From Alphaproteobacteria bacterium (GTDB lineage Bacteria > Pseudomonadota > Alphaproteobacteria > Elsterales > Elsteraceae), in NCBI GenBank assembly GCA_004292755.1, contig RDXE01000039.1:1-64000 (forward strand): a stretch of 64,000 bases of DNA, given 5' to 3'. Positions within the stretch are counted from its first letter, which is position 1; every line of letters begins with the position of its first letter. The notes beneath the pieces were generated by a model. The model was given only the letters and a program-made list of their open reading frames with translations, searched no databases and was not told where the DNA came from. The translations under genes and the position numbers were made by a program. Positions 1 through 8,803 of this stretch are shown piece by piece.

Positions 1-796
1 GGTCAGGCAGTTGTTCCTGGATGGTGGCGGAGCCAACATAGGTCAACCGCGCCGCACTCATCGAGCCCGCGACATCGCGGTGATAGAGGGGCCGCCACTC
101 CTGATTCAAATACTCATGGACAAGGTAGTGCGGCGACATCGCCTTGAGCCCGTCCAGGCGATTGCGCAAATTGGGGTTCGCGGTGAAGTAGATGGCGTTC
201 TTCTCCGCCATTGCCCGCGCTTGCTCGGCCGCGGTGGAAAAGCGTTGAAAGATGGAACCAGAGGCCTGATCCGCCAAATCGAACAGCAACTCCCGCAGCG
301 GTGCCGCTGCGGCCCAACCCGGCAGAGAGTTGTAGGAAACATAAACCAGACCACCCACGCGCAGGCGCTTGCCCAGGAACGTGACCAGCGCCTCCTGGTT
401 TTCTGGGCTGATCCACGACCAGATGCCGTGAAGAGTGATGAAATCGAACGTCGGCAGGTCCAGCGCTTCCATTTCCAGGAACGCCGCATCGATGAACCGC
501 ACATTGGTCAACCCCGCCTCAGCCGCCAACTGGCGGGCGCGGTTGATTTGCACGGGGTTAAAGTCAATGCCAACAAACTGCCCTTGCGGGTTGGCTGCCG
601 CGAGCACCAGCGTGGTCAATCCCTGGCCACATGCCAGTTCACAGTAGTGAAACGGACGATCCAACGGAATTGGTGTCACCCCGGCAATGACCGCGGCAAA
701 ATTCAGGTGAGACGGTGACAGTTCATGAAAATAGCTGCTGGTATACTCAACCTCCGTGACATAACCGCCAGCCCATCCAGGAGAGTTCTGCGCCAT
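1..796 (-). CDS. SAM-dependent methyltransferase, 3' end cut by the window edge
   Basis: The frame is open from an ATG at 796 down to base 1, so only the first 265 residues are visible. The start reads MAQNSPGWAGGYVTEVEY and leads into a class I Rossmann methyltransferase with the SAM loop ELACGQGLTT near residue 50, an acidic strand-2 end (GIDFNP) and a motif-IV-like stretch FDFITLHGIWSWI. The layout matches proteins that carry a methyltransferase domain followed by a methyltransferase regulatory domain (about 500 residues in full). The substrate is unknown. Inference: such proteins often accompany glycan or protein modification genes, and two glycosyltransferases lie within 10 kb, but nothing here proves a link. 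No strong Shine-Dalgarno sequence precedes the ATG. Confidence 0.8.
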   Translation of the reverse strand, partial: MAQNSPGWAGGYVTEVEYTSSYFHELSPSHLNFAAVIAGVTPIPLDRPFHYCELACGQGLTTLVLAAANPQGQFVGIDFNPVQINRARQLAAEAGLTNVRFIDAAFLEMEALDLPTFDFITLHGIWSWISPENQEALVTFLGKRLRVGGLVYVSYNSLPGWAAAAPLRELLFDLADQASGSIFQRFSTAAEQARAMAEKNAIYFTANPNLRNRLDGLKAMSPHYLVHEYLNQEWRPLYHRDVAGSMSAARLTYVGSATIQEQLPD

Positions 797-1355
797 TGTC
801 TGAAAACCTTATCCGAAACCACACCCATCCGTGGCAGCCGGAGGTACCACGCAGCCAAGGAGACTGCAATGCGACGTCGGTGTCGGCGGCGCTTATGAAG
901 GGCAATTCATCCGCGCTCTGCACTCCCGCGAGCCCCTGGGCGCGCGAACCGCGCTGGGTAAACGCAACCCACCGTCCCCGATGGTCGACAGCGCACCGCT
1001 CGCGAGGGCTCCTCCCACGGCCTGCGGCCTCACGGCGATCCGTTGCTGCAGCGGCTGGGTTGACATCGCATGGGAAGGTTCGGCTGGCTGAGCCCGTTGC
1101 CTGAACCGCGACATCACAGTCCGCCCGTTGACGGTCACGGTCAGGATCGGTCAATGACCTGTTCAGCCAAACCAGTCATGTCTTGGCGATTGCTGCACAA
1201 CCGCGTGGCGACCACCGCAAGACCCCCCATCGCCTCCCAGTGCGGGATGGGTGGGCTGGCGCCCCCACTGCGATGCCGTTGCGTTGCGCTTCGGCGCTGA
1301 AGGCGCTACACCCGCGACGCCAGTCTCCACGGCGTCACATTGGGAATCTTGCGCT
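797..1355. other. Intergenic gap between methyltransferase and purH
   Basis: This 559-base gap separates two divergent genes and should hold promoters for both. No full-length gene is convincing on either strand; the frames that cross it are compositionally poor. The one eye-catching element is a good ribosome-binding site (AAGGAG at 857-862) six bases before an ATG at 869 that opens a nine-codon, arginine-rich frame ending at 898. I see no purine or ZTP riboswitch consensus and no clear terminator. Confidence 0.5.
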
Positions 1356-2936
1356 ATGCCGTCCGCTCCACTCACCGTCCGCCGGGCTTTGATCTCGGTT
1401 TTTGACAAGACCGGCTTGGTGCCGTTTGCCCGCGCTCTGGCGGATCGCGGGGTTGATATCCTCTCAACCGGCGGCTCCGCGCGCATGCTGGCCGAGTCTG
1501 GAGTGACTGTGGTGGAGGTGGCCGAGCATACCGGGTTTCCGGAAATGATGGACGGCCGGCTGAAAACGCTGCACCCGAAGATTCATGGTGGCCTCTTGGG
1601 TTTGCGCGAAGACCCCGGCCACACGGCAGCGATGACGGAGCATGGCATCGCTCCCATCGATTTGCTGGTGGTCAATCTCTACCCGTTTGAGCGCACCGTC
1701 GCCTCCGGCGCCGACTTTGCCGCCTGCATCGAGAACATTGATATCGGTGGCCCCGCGATGATCCGCTCGGCCGCCAAGAACCATGCTCACGTCGCCGTGG
1801 TGGTGGACCCGGCAGATTACGATGCCGTGCTGACCGATCTGGCCTCAGGTGGCATTCCGCTGGATCGGCGCCGCCATCTGGCAGCGAAGGCTTTCGCGCG
1901 CACGGGCGCCTACGACACGGCGATTGCCGCCTGGTTCCAGGCGCAAGTGGAGCCGACGGCCACGCCGGAGCGGCTGCTGGTAGCTGGCACCCTTCGCCAA
2001 GCACTGCGCTATGGCGAGAACCCGCACCAGTCGGCCGCCTTCTATGTCACTGGGGAGGCCCGGCCCGGTGTTGCGACGGCGACCCAGAAGGGCGGCAAGG
2101 AGTTGTCGTACAACAATCTCAACGATACAGACGCCGCCTATGAACTGGTCGCGGAGTTCGACGACCCGGCCTGTGTGATCGTCAAGCACGCCACCCCTTG
2201 CGGTGTCGCCGTTGCGCAGAACCTGGTTCACAGTGTCGAGCGAGCAATCAAGTCGGACCCAGAGAGTGCCTTTGGCGGAATCGTGGCGCTCAACCGCCCT
2301 CTGGATGGTCCCTCAGCCGAGCGGCTGAAGGAATTGTTCTTGGAGGTGATCATCGCACCCGAGATCACGGACGAGGCCATGGCGGTGCTGGCCGCCAAGA
2401 CCAACCTGCGTCTCTTGGCAGCCCATGGTCTGCCCGACCCGACGGCAGGCGGGCGGCTGATCCGTACCCTGGCTGGCGGTTTGCTGGTGCAAAGCCGCGA
2501 CCTTGCCCGGCCCACCCGCGACACGGTCAACTTGGTGACCGACCGCGTGCCGACAGCTGTTGAGCTGCGCGACTTGCTGATGGGCTTCACCGTGGCGAAG
2601 CACTGCAAATCGAATGCGATTGTGTTGGTGAAGGACGGCATGACCGTAGGCATTGGCTCCGGCCAAACAAGCCGCGTGGAAGCAGCCCGGCAGGCCACCC
2701 GCCGTGCAGCCGACCTCGCCTATGCCGCGGGCGAGAGCTCCAGCCGGGCGATTGGCGCGGTCGTCGCCTCGGACGCTTTCTTCCCCTTCCCCGATGGATT
2801 GGAAACCTGCCTGTCGGCTGGCTGCACCGCCGCCATCCAACCCGGTGGGGCAAAGCGCGACGAGGATGTGATCGCTGCTGCGAACAGCCGAAGCGCCGCC
2901 ATGCTGTTCACCGGCCAACGGGTGTTCCGCCACTAA
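1356..2936 (+). CDS. purH: Bifunctional AICAR transformylase / IMP cyclohydrolase
   Basis: PurH catalyses the last two steps of IMP synthesis in the cytoplasm: formyl transfer to AICAR, then ring closure. The 526-residue product is of normal family length. An N-terminal cyclohydrolase (MGS-like) domain starts with [17 protein letters not shown] and contains STGGSARML and [14 protein letters not shown]; the transformylase half has the catalytic Lys-His pair in [10 protein letters not shown] and ends [11 protein letters not shown] longer in-frame start at 1251 would add 35 residues unlike the family, so the ATG at 1356 is chosen. It stands alone, convergent with the downstream dehydrogenase. 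Confidence 0.97.
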   Translation: MPSAPLTVRRALISVFDKTGLVPFARALADRGVDILSTGGSARMLAESGVTVVEVAEHTGFPEMMDGRLKTLHPKIHGGLLGLREDPGHTAAMTEHGIAPIDLLVVNLYPFERTVASGADFAACIENIDIGGPAMIRSAAKNHAHVAVVVDPADYDAVLTDLASGGIPLDRRRHLAAKAFARTGAYDTAIAAWFQAQVEPTATPERLLVAGTLRQALRYGENPHQSAAFYVTGEARPGVATATQKGGKELSYNNLNDTDAAYELVAEFDDPACVIVKHATPCGVAVAQNLVHSVERAIKSDPESAFGGIVALNRPLDGPSAERLKELFLEVIIAPEITDEAMAVLAAKTNLRLLAAHGLPDPTAGGRLIRTLAGGLLVQSRDLARPTRDTVNLVTDRVPTAVELRDLLMGFTVAKHCKSNAIVLVKDGMTVGIGSGQTSRVEAARQATRRAADLAYAAGESSSRAIGAVVASDAFFPFPDGLETCLSAGCTAAIQPGGAKRDEDVIAAANSRSAAMLFTGQRVFRH

Positions 2937-2947
2937 GGTCAGTGCCG

Positions 2948-2975
2948 CGGGGGGCTCGCGCGCGCAAGCGCCCCG
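2948..2975. terminator. Possible bidirectional terminator hairpin
   Basis: A 9-bp inverted repeat with one mismatch (CGGGGGGCT / AGCGCCCCG) and a 10-base loop lies between the stop codons of two convergent genes. There is no run of T on either side, so this is a weak call based on position and stem strength. Confidence 0.3.
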
Positions 2976-2991
2976 TGATCGCCCCCGCCGC

Positions 2992-3930
2992 TCAGACCAC
3001 TGGCGTCAGCAAGGGGCGGCCCTCCGCCCACGCGATCAGATTGTCCACCATCAACTGGCCCATGGCGGTGCGGGTTTCCACCGTACCACTGGCCTGATGG
3101 GGCTGGAGCACCACCGTGTCGAGCGAAAGCAAGGCCTCGGGGACCTGAGGCTCGTCCTCAAACACATCGAGACCAGCCCCAGCAATGCGCCGCTCGACCA
3201 GCGCGCGCACCAGGGCGGTCTGATCCACACAGCTGCCGCGTGCCACATTGATCAGCGTCCCCTCGGGCCCGAGGGCGGCAAGCACGCGCTCATCCACAAT
3301 GTGCCGCGTCTCCGACCCACCAGGGGTGATCACCACCAGCACATCCGCCACATCCGCCAAGGCGACGGGCGACGCCAGATAGCGGTAGGGCACATCGGCA
3401 ACGGGGCGACGGCTGTGATAGGCGATCTGCATCTTCATGGCAGCCGCGCGGGCGGCAATTTCCCGGCCAATGCGACCGAGGCCAAGGATGCCGAGGGTTT
3501 TGCCGGTCAAGCAGCGGTTGAGCGGCAGCGGTCCCTGCAGCCAGCGCCCGGCGCGCACGAAGCGATCGGCGGTCACGATCTGGCGCACCGTTGCCAGCAT
3601 CAAACCAATGGTGAGGTCCGCCACTTCATCGGACAACACATCCGGCGTGTTGGTGACACGAATGCCGCGGGCAGCAGCAGCAGCCAGATCGACCGCGTCC
3701 ACGCCAACGCCGAAGCAAGCGATCACCTCCAACCCCGGCAGGGCGTCCATCACCGCAGCATCGGCACCAACCCCACCCGAGACGGCAATCGCCCGCACCC
3801 GCCCGGCCAAGCTGGTCAACAGTGCTGTGCGATCCTCCGCCTGCCACAGATGGTGGCAGGTAAAGCGCTGCTCCAGCGTTGCGAGGGTGGGAGGATACAG
3901 CCGACTGGCAACCAGAACCTCTTGCCCCAT
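2992..3930 (-). CDS. D-isomer-specific 2-hydroxyacid dehydrogenase
   Basis: A 312-residue NAD(P)H-dependent reductase of 2-oxoacids such as hydroxypyruvate or glyoxylate. The nucleotide-binding motif GLGRIG is at residues 150-155, and the catalytic triad is visible as Arg231 (NVARGS), Glu260 (VFEDEP) and His278 (QPHQASGT). The family includes hydroxypyruvate, glyoxylate and hydroxyphenylpyruvate reductases; the exact substrate cannot be read from sequence. Its start lies 8 bases after the stop of the upstream glycosyltransferase gene, so the two are probably co-transcribed, although no metabolic link between them is obvious. Confidence 0.92.
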   Translation of the reverse strand: MGQEVLVASRLYPPTLATLEQRFTCHHLWQAEDRTALLTSLAGRVRAIAVSGGVGADAAVMDALPGLEVIACFGVGVDAVDLAAAAARGIRVTNTPDVLSDEVADLTIGLMLATVRQIVTADRFVRAGRWLQGPLPLNRCLTGKTLGILGLGRIGREIAARAAAMKMQIAYHSRRPVADVPYRYLASPVALADVADVLVVITPGGSETRHIVDERVLAALGPEGTLINVARGSCVDQTALVRALVERRIAGAGLDVFEDEPQVPEALLSLDTVVLQPHQASGTVETRTAMGQLMVDNLIAWAEGRPLLTPVV

Positions 3931-3938
3931 GACCTGCC

Positions 3939-5516
3939 CTACTCAATCAAGCCGTGATCCGCCGCGACGGTATCGAAGATAGCTTCGTAGGTTTTTTCCA
4001 GAGAACGCAACATGCGCGTCGAATCTGATAAAACGGAGGTGCGAAACATAGCCGAGATAGATTGGCGGGATGCAACCAACAAATCAGGGTTCCCTGCAAA
4101 CTCAATCGCTCTTGCGGCGTAGAACCTCTCTGATGGTGCCACCATTGGACCAAGTCCGCAGTGCGTTAAAAATGTCGCAGACATCCGAGATACCATTCGG
4201 TCACCCCAACAACACACCAGGGGTATTCCCATCAATAACGCATCGAGTGTCGTCTGCCCTCCATTGAATGGAAACGTATCCAATGAGATGTCTATCAGGC
4301 TATACTGTGCCAGGAATTCTTGAATTGAAAGAAATCCGGTTGTCCGAAACATCAGTCGAGATCGCTCAATACCGCATTCCTCGAACATTTTTGCAATTCG
4401 ATCAATCTGGCCACGCTCATTCACAACGTAATGACCAAAAAACATTTTTGATCCAGGCACCGCCTGCAGAATCTCCGCCCAAACCGCAACGAGCGTCGCA
4501 TGAATCTTGTCCAGACGGTTCAAGCAGCCAAACGTGATGTAGCCATTCGCCAAGCTTGGCGGCGGTCCAGCACTCGGCGGATCCACCGTGGGAAGAAAGG
4601 CATAGGCCGTTGGTTCAATGTAAAAAGGCCGCTCTGTCCAGGTTTGAGCAATCTCAGGCGGGCACATTAATGGATCAAGGATGGCTGCATCAAATAATTC
4701 ACAATACATACTATCGACTGTATTATACCACAGGACATTCGCCATCGCAGGTCTGTTTGCGAGTATTTCTAGACGCGGCATACCAAAGTTATCGAAAGGC
4801 ACCAAAACATCGATCCTATCATGTCTGATGATTTCGGCAGCAGCCTTGTCATCGGCTGGCAGTCCACGTCCCGTGAAGCTTTCGGAGTTCTCCAAACCAT
4901 ACACTCTAGGACGCGTCGGACCACCACTATTGTATGCATACACCTCAAATCTGTCTAGATCATGCCCCACGAGCAGTGGCACAACAATACTCTCATACGC
5001 CGAATACTCCCAAATGCTGGACAGGTACCCAATCTTCAGCTTTCGCCCCAAACGCGACGATCTGGTTGGGTGTGGTTTTAGTTTACCAACGATCATTTCC
5101 TCAGCGTATTGGATCCCGGACGCGATCCGCAAAAAATCGTCGCTGTTCGGGCCACTCTGAATACTGAACCTTTTCAATACGAGAGCATCTTTTCGAAAAT
5201 CGGGCCGCCCATTATTTAGGATCATGTCAAGATACGGGAGTGCACGCAGCGGCTCGAGATAGTTTATGAGTTGGGCCGCAACATTTAAACACAGCCAGTC
5301 ATCATCCGGATGCTGAGCAGCCGCACGCTCCAATAGATCACAAGCATCAGCAAAATTTCCGCATGCCTGTAATAGGTGTGCACGCCGAAATTTTAAAGTC
5401 GGAGTTACAAGCTCCGCATCAGTAAAATCCAGCAACATCCGTGCGGCTAGCTGCTGCTTGCCCTGATCTATCAACTCCTGAACCGTCCCGAAGATTGTGT
5501 CGTCTTGATCGGTCAT
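3939..5516 (-). CDS. TPR-containing GT41 (SPINDLY/O-GlcNAc-transferase-like) glycosyltransferase
   Basis: A 525-residue protein. Residues 1 to about 110 form helical TPR-like repeats (FRRAHLLQACGNFADACDLL). The rest matches the GT41 catalytic region: LKIGYLSSIWEYSAY, FGCLNRLDKIH, and the C-terminal donor-site stretch FPFNGGQTTLDALLMG. Family members transfer sugars to Ser/Thr of proteins, and bacterial copies are often implicated in flagellin or surface-protein glycosylation; the target here is unknown. A GTG at 5528 is an alternative start; the ATG at 5516 follows a GAGG about 11 bases upstream. Parts of the gene (for example 4380-4450 and 4680-4800) are much richer in A+T than neighbouring genes, which suggests horizontal acquisition. 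Confidence 0.88.
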   Translation of the reverse strand: MTDQDDTIFGTVQELIDQGKQQLAARMLLDFTDAELVTPTLKFRRAHLLQACGNFADACDLLERAAAQHPDDDWLCLNVAAQLINYLEPLRALPYLDMILNNGRPDFRKDALVLKRFSIQSGPNSDDFLRIASGIQYAEEMIVGKLKPHPTRSSRLGRKLKIGYLSSIWEYSAYESIVVPLLVGHDLDRFEVYAYNSGGPTRPRVYGLENSESFTGRGLPADDKAAAEIIRHDRIDVLVPFDNFGMPRLEILANRPAMANVLWYNTVDSMYCELFDAAILDPLMCPPEIAQTWTERPFYIEPTAYAFLPTVDPPSAGPPPSLANGYITFGCLNRLDKIHATLVAVWAEILQAVPGSKMFFGHYVVNERGQIDRIAKMFEECGIERSRLMFRTTGFLSIQEFLAQYSLIDISLDTFPFNGGQTTLDALLMGIPLVCCWGDRMVSRMSATFLTHCGLGPMVAPSERFYAARAIEFAGNPDLLVASRQSISAMFRTSVLSDSTRMLRSLEKTYEAIFDTVAADHGLIE

Positions 5517-5609
5517 AGTCGGCGACACCTCAAATTATGGACCTTGCAGCGGCGACCATCGCGCGTTCGATCAGCATCCGCCGTCATCTGGAAAAGTGTA
5601 AACACCAGA

Positions 5610-6893
5610 TCAAGCAGCTGCCAGCAGCTTCATCATCGCGCCAGCGCCAGCTGCACCAGCGGTTACCACCGGAATGGACAGATGTCGAACAAACAAAGCC
5701 CAAAAAGCACCCAGCACCAAGACCGCTGCTTGGCCATCCAGTGACGGAAGAACTGGCAAGATGGTCCGTAGCCCCACAATGGATGTTACCCTCACCTCCT
5801 GAAACAGGGCGTGCAAGGCGAACCAAAGGGCGACAAATCCAATCACGCCAACCACGCTGGCAGTGATGCCTTGCAGAGCCCCAACCAGACGGCGTTGTCG
5901 CCGGATATCCTCCAGAAACGGGGCTCCCGCAAAGATCCACAGGAATGATGGTGCAAAAGTAACCCAGGTTGCCATCACGGCTACCAAACTCGCATAAACC
6001 AGCAAGCTAGCCGACCCAGTACCAGAATATCCAGCAAGGAAGGCGACAAATTGATTGACCAGGATTGTTGGCCCAGGCGTCGTCTCCGCGAGACCAAGAC
6101 CATCCATCATTTGCTGGGCAGTCACCCAGCCGCGCGCAACCCCCTCTTGCGCGAGATACGCCAAGACGGCGTAAGCACCCCCAAAGGTCACCACCGACAG
6201 CTTGGAGAAAAACAGCCCGACCTCTACCAGCAGCGACGACCAACCCTCAATGAGACCCGCCAAGACGACAGGCGCCCACCAACCGCACAAGCACAGCACG
6301 GCGGCAATGCCAGCGGAGCGAAGATTGCGCGCCGACGCTGGCCCGCGTTCCACAGTGGCAGGCGCCAACCAAATTGCCCCGATGCAACCGGCTGCGAGAA
6401 CCAGGAGAGGAAACGGAACATCGAGGCCATAGATCACGAGAAACGTCGCAATCATGATGGCCTTCTGCAATCCGGTGCGGAGGCCCCGCTGCGCAATCTT
6501 GATCAGGGCATGGACAATAATTGCCAACACCGCTGCCTTGATGCCGAAAAACAAGCCATCAACCAGCGTCAGCCCAGTTCCCAAGACGTAAAGCCAGGAT
6601 AGCGCTAACATCAAAACCGCGCCGGGGATGACAAACAACAGGCCCGCCGCCAGCCCGCCGCGGATCCCATGGGTCTTCCAACCAATGTAGGTGGCAAGCT
6701 GCTGCGCCTCTGGACCAGGCAGCAGCATGCAATAATTGAGCGCCGCCAAGTAAGACGACTCGTCCAGCCAGCGCCGTTCTTCAACGATGATCCGGTGCAT
6801 CATGGCGATCTGACCGGCTGCCCCGCCGAAGGACAGGCAGCCGATCAGGGCAAATGTGCGGATCAGCTCCGCGAAGCTGGGGGTAATGAGCAT
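5610..6893 (-). CDS. chrA: Chromate ion transporter, long-chain ChrA type
   Basis: A 427-residue inner-membrane protein with two homologous CHR halves. The first half carries IGCLSFGGAAGQIAMMHR and MLLPGPEAQQLATYIGW; the second carries FSKLSVVTFGGAYAVLAYL and ETTPGPTILVNQFVAF. This is the standard arrangement of ChrA, which exports chromate. About ten hydrophobic segments are visible. A TTG at 6905 would add four residues; the ATG at 6893 was chosen because the longer start has no better ribosome site. No chrB regulator is nearby, so the gene may be constitutive or act on another oxyanion. Confidence 0.93.
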   Translation of the reverse strand: MLITPSFAELIRTFALIGCLSFGGAAGQIAMMHRIIVEERRWLDESSYLAALNYCMLLPGPEAQQLATYIGWKTHGIRGGLAAGLLFVIPGAVLMLALSWLYVLGTGLTLVDGLFFGIKAAVLAIIVHALIKIAQRGLRTGLQKAIMIATFLVIYGLDVPFPLLVLAAGCIGAIWLAPATVERGPASARNLRSAGIAAVLCLCGWWAPVVLAGLIEGWSSLLVEVGLFFSKLSVVTFGGAYAVLAYLAQEGVARGWVTAQQMMDGLGLAETTPGPTILVNQFVAFLAGYSGTGSASLLVYASLVAVMATWVTFAPSFLWIFAGAPFLEDIRRQRRLVGALQGITASVVGVIGFVALWFALHALFQEVRVTSIVGLRTILPVLPSLDGQAAVLVLGAFWALFVRHLSIPVVTAGAAGAGAMMKLLAAA

Positions 6894-6927
6894 CGCGTGC
6901 GTCAATTCCCCAGCTTCGCGACCTTTG

Positions 6928-8706
6928 TCAATGGCTGTCCCGCGGCGTGCCGTGAACCTCGGCGATGTTCAGATAAAGCGTGGCGGCCTCCAAGCACCCA
7001 CCACCGGACAACTGACCCACCATCTTGCGATAGATTTCCTGCCACGGCGTCTGATCGACCAGCACCGGCGGTGTCCACGCGGCGCGACGCTCAGCCAATT
7101 CTGCGTCGCTCACCAGCATGTCCACCCGCCGCCGGGCGAGGTCAACACGAACCCGATCCCCAGTGCGCAGCAGCGCAAGGCCGCCACCGACCACTGCCTC
7201 TGGCGAGGCATTCAGGATGGAGGGCGAGCCGGAGGTACCGCTCTGCCGACCATCACCGATGGTCGGCAGCGCTTCGATCCCCTGCTTCAACAGCGCATCG
7301 GGCGGCTGCATGTTCACCACCTCGGCCGAACCGGGATAGCCCACGGGGCCGACATTGCGGATGAACAGGATGGTTGCCTCATCAATCCCCAGGGTCTGGT
7401 CATTGATGCGGTCGTGATAATCCTCTGGCCCCTCAAACACGACAGCGCGGCCTTCAAACGCCTCAGGATCTTCCGGATTGGCGAGGTAGCGGGCGCGAAA
7501 CGCCGGGTCGATGGTGGAAACCTTCATCACCGCGGCATCAAACAGATTGCCAGACATGACCAGGAAGCCCGCCTTCTCCCGCATCGGCTGGTCATAAGCG
7601 CGGATCACGGCACGATCTGCCTTCGGCGCTGCTGCCAAATCCTCGCCGATGGTCGCACCGCTGACGGTGCGCGCAGCGGGGCTCAGCCGCCCTGCCTGCA
7701 GCAACTCATTCATGACCGCTGGCACCCCCCCAGCGCGATAGAACCCCTCGCCCAGAAACTCCCCAGCAGGCTGGAGATTGACCAGAAGGGGCACATCATG
7801 ACCGATCGTCTGCCAATCCTCTGACGTCAAATCAACACCGACATGGCGCGCAATGGCGATCAAGTGAGGATGGCAGTTGGTTGAGGCACCAATGGCCGAC
7901 GCGGTGACAATGGCATTCTCGAACGCCGCTCGGGTCATCACATCGGAGGGGCGGAGATTCTCCCACACCATCTCTACAGCGCGCTTGCCGGTGGTGTATG
8001 CCATCTGCGCGCGCTCTCGATACGGGGCTGGGATCGCCGCACAGCCAGGCAATGACATGCCGAGCGCCTCCGCCACGGAGTTCATCGACAGCGCCGTGCC
8101 CATGGTGTTGCAATGCCCGACCGACGGGGCCGAAGCACACACCATATTCATGAATTCCTCATAGTCGATCTCGCCCGCCCCTAAGAGGCGGCGCGCGTGC
8201 CACACAACAGTGCCAGAGCCAACCCGCTTGCCATCATACCAGCCATCCAGCATCGGGCCGCCCGACAACACAATGGCGGGAATGTTCACGGTACCTGCCG
8301 CCATCAAACAGGCTGGCGTGGTCTTGTCACACCCAGTGGTCAACACAACCCCATCGAGCGGATAGCCGTACATCACTTCGACCAGGCTCAGATAGGCAAG
8401 GTTGCGATCAAGCGAGGCGGTTGGTCGCTTGCCGCTTTCTTGAATGGGATGGGTTGGAAACTCCAACGGAATGCCACCCGCATCGCGGATACCGGCGCGA
8501 ATGCGATCCGCCAAACCAAGAAAATGGCGATTGCACGGGCTCAAGTCCGACCCGGTCTGCGCAATCCCAATGATTGGGCGACCGGACTGCAACTCCTCCC
8601 GGGTCAGGCCATAGTTCAGATAGCGCTCAATGTAGAGCGCAGTCATGCCTGGGTTGTGCGGATTGTCCCACCAGTCCTGACTGCGCAGGCGGCGTTTGCC
8701 GGTCAT
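6928..8706 (-). CDS. IlvD/Edd-family sugar-acid dehydratase (xylonate dehydratase-like)
   Basis: A 592-residue Fe-S dehydratase. Cluster and active-site motifs are visible: SPCNR, TTGCDKTTPA, SAPSVGHCNTMGTA, and the C-terminal TIGDGRQSGTSGSPS. The opening RLRSQDWWDNPHNPGMTALY and overall pattern are closer to pentonate dehydratases such as Caulobacter XylD than to IlvD of valine synthesis. The likely reaction is D-xylonate or a related sugar acid to the 2-keto-3-deoxy acid. The frame can be read back to 8865, but those 53 extra residues overlap the next gene and do not resemble the family, so the ATG at 8706 is chosen. No other pentose-catabolic gene lies nearby, which leaves the substrate open. 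Confidence 0.9.
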   Translation of the reverse strand: MTGKRRLRSQDWWDNPHNPGMTALYIERYLNYGLTREELQSGRPIIGIAQTGSDLSPCNRHFLGLADRIRAGIRDAGGIPLEFPTHPIQESGKRPTASLDRNLAYLSLVEVMYGYPLDGVVLTTGCDKTTPACLMAAGTVNIPAIVLSGGPMLDGWYDGKRVGSGTVVWHARRLLGAGEIDYEEFMNMVCASAPSVGHCNTMGTALSMNSVAEALGMSLPGCAAIPAPYRERAQMAYTTGKRAVEMVWENLRPSDVMTRAAFENAIVTASAIGASTNCHPHLIAIARHVGVDLTSEDWQTIGHDVPLLVNLQPAGEFLGEGFYRAGGVPAVMNELLQAGRLSPAARTVSGATIGEDLAAAPKADRAVIRAYDQPMREKAGFLVMSGNLFDAAVMKVSTIDPAFRARYLANPEDPEAFEGRAVVFEGPEDYHDRINDQTLGIDEATILFIRNVGPVGYPGSAEVVNMQPPDALLKQGIEALPTIGDGRQSGTSGSPSILNASPEAVVGGGLALLRTGDRVRVDLARRRVDMLVSDAELAERRAAWTPPVLVDQTPWQEIYRKMVGQLSGGGCLEAATLYLNIAEVHGTPRDSH

Positions 8707-8803
8707 GCCTACCCTCCCCCAACGCGCGCGTGATCGCGGCTGTTTCAGCAACCGTGCCGCAGGTATCCCGGTCGCGCAATCGGAAAGGTCATACGAATAC
8801 CGC

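Noticed and set aside
11-718. Long plus-strand frame of 235 codons at the left end
   Set aside because: It is a shadow of the methyltransferase on the minus strand, whose protein shows clear SAM motifs; the plus-strand frame has no recognisable family.
797-1355. Possible ZTP or purine riboswitch ahead of purH
   Set aside because: I looked for the conserved loops of these classes on the plus strand and did not find them.
6928-8706. Calling the dehydratase ilvD of valine/isoleucine synthesis
   Set aside because: Its N-terminus and overall pattern match pentonate dehydratases rather than IlvD, and no branched-chain amino-acid gene is nearby.
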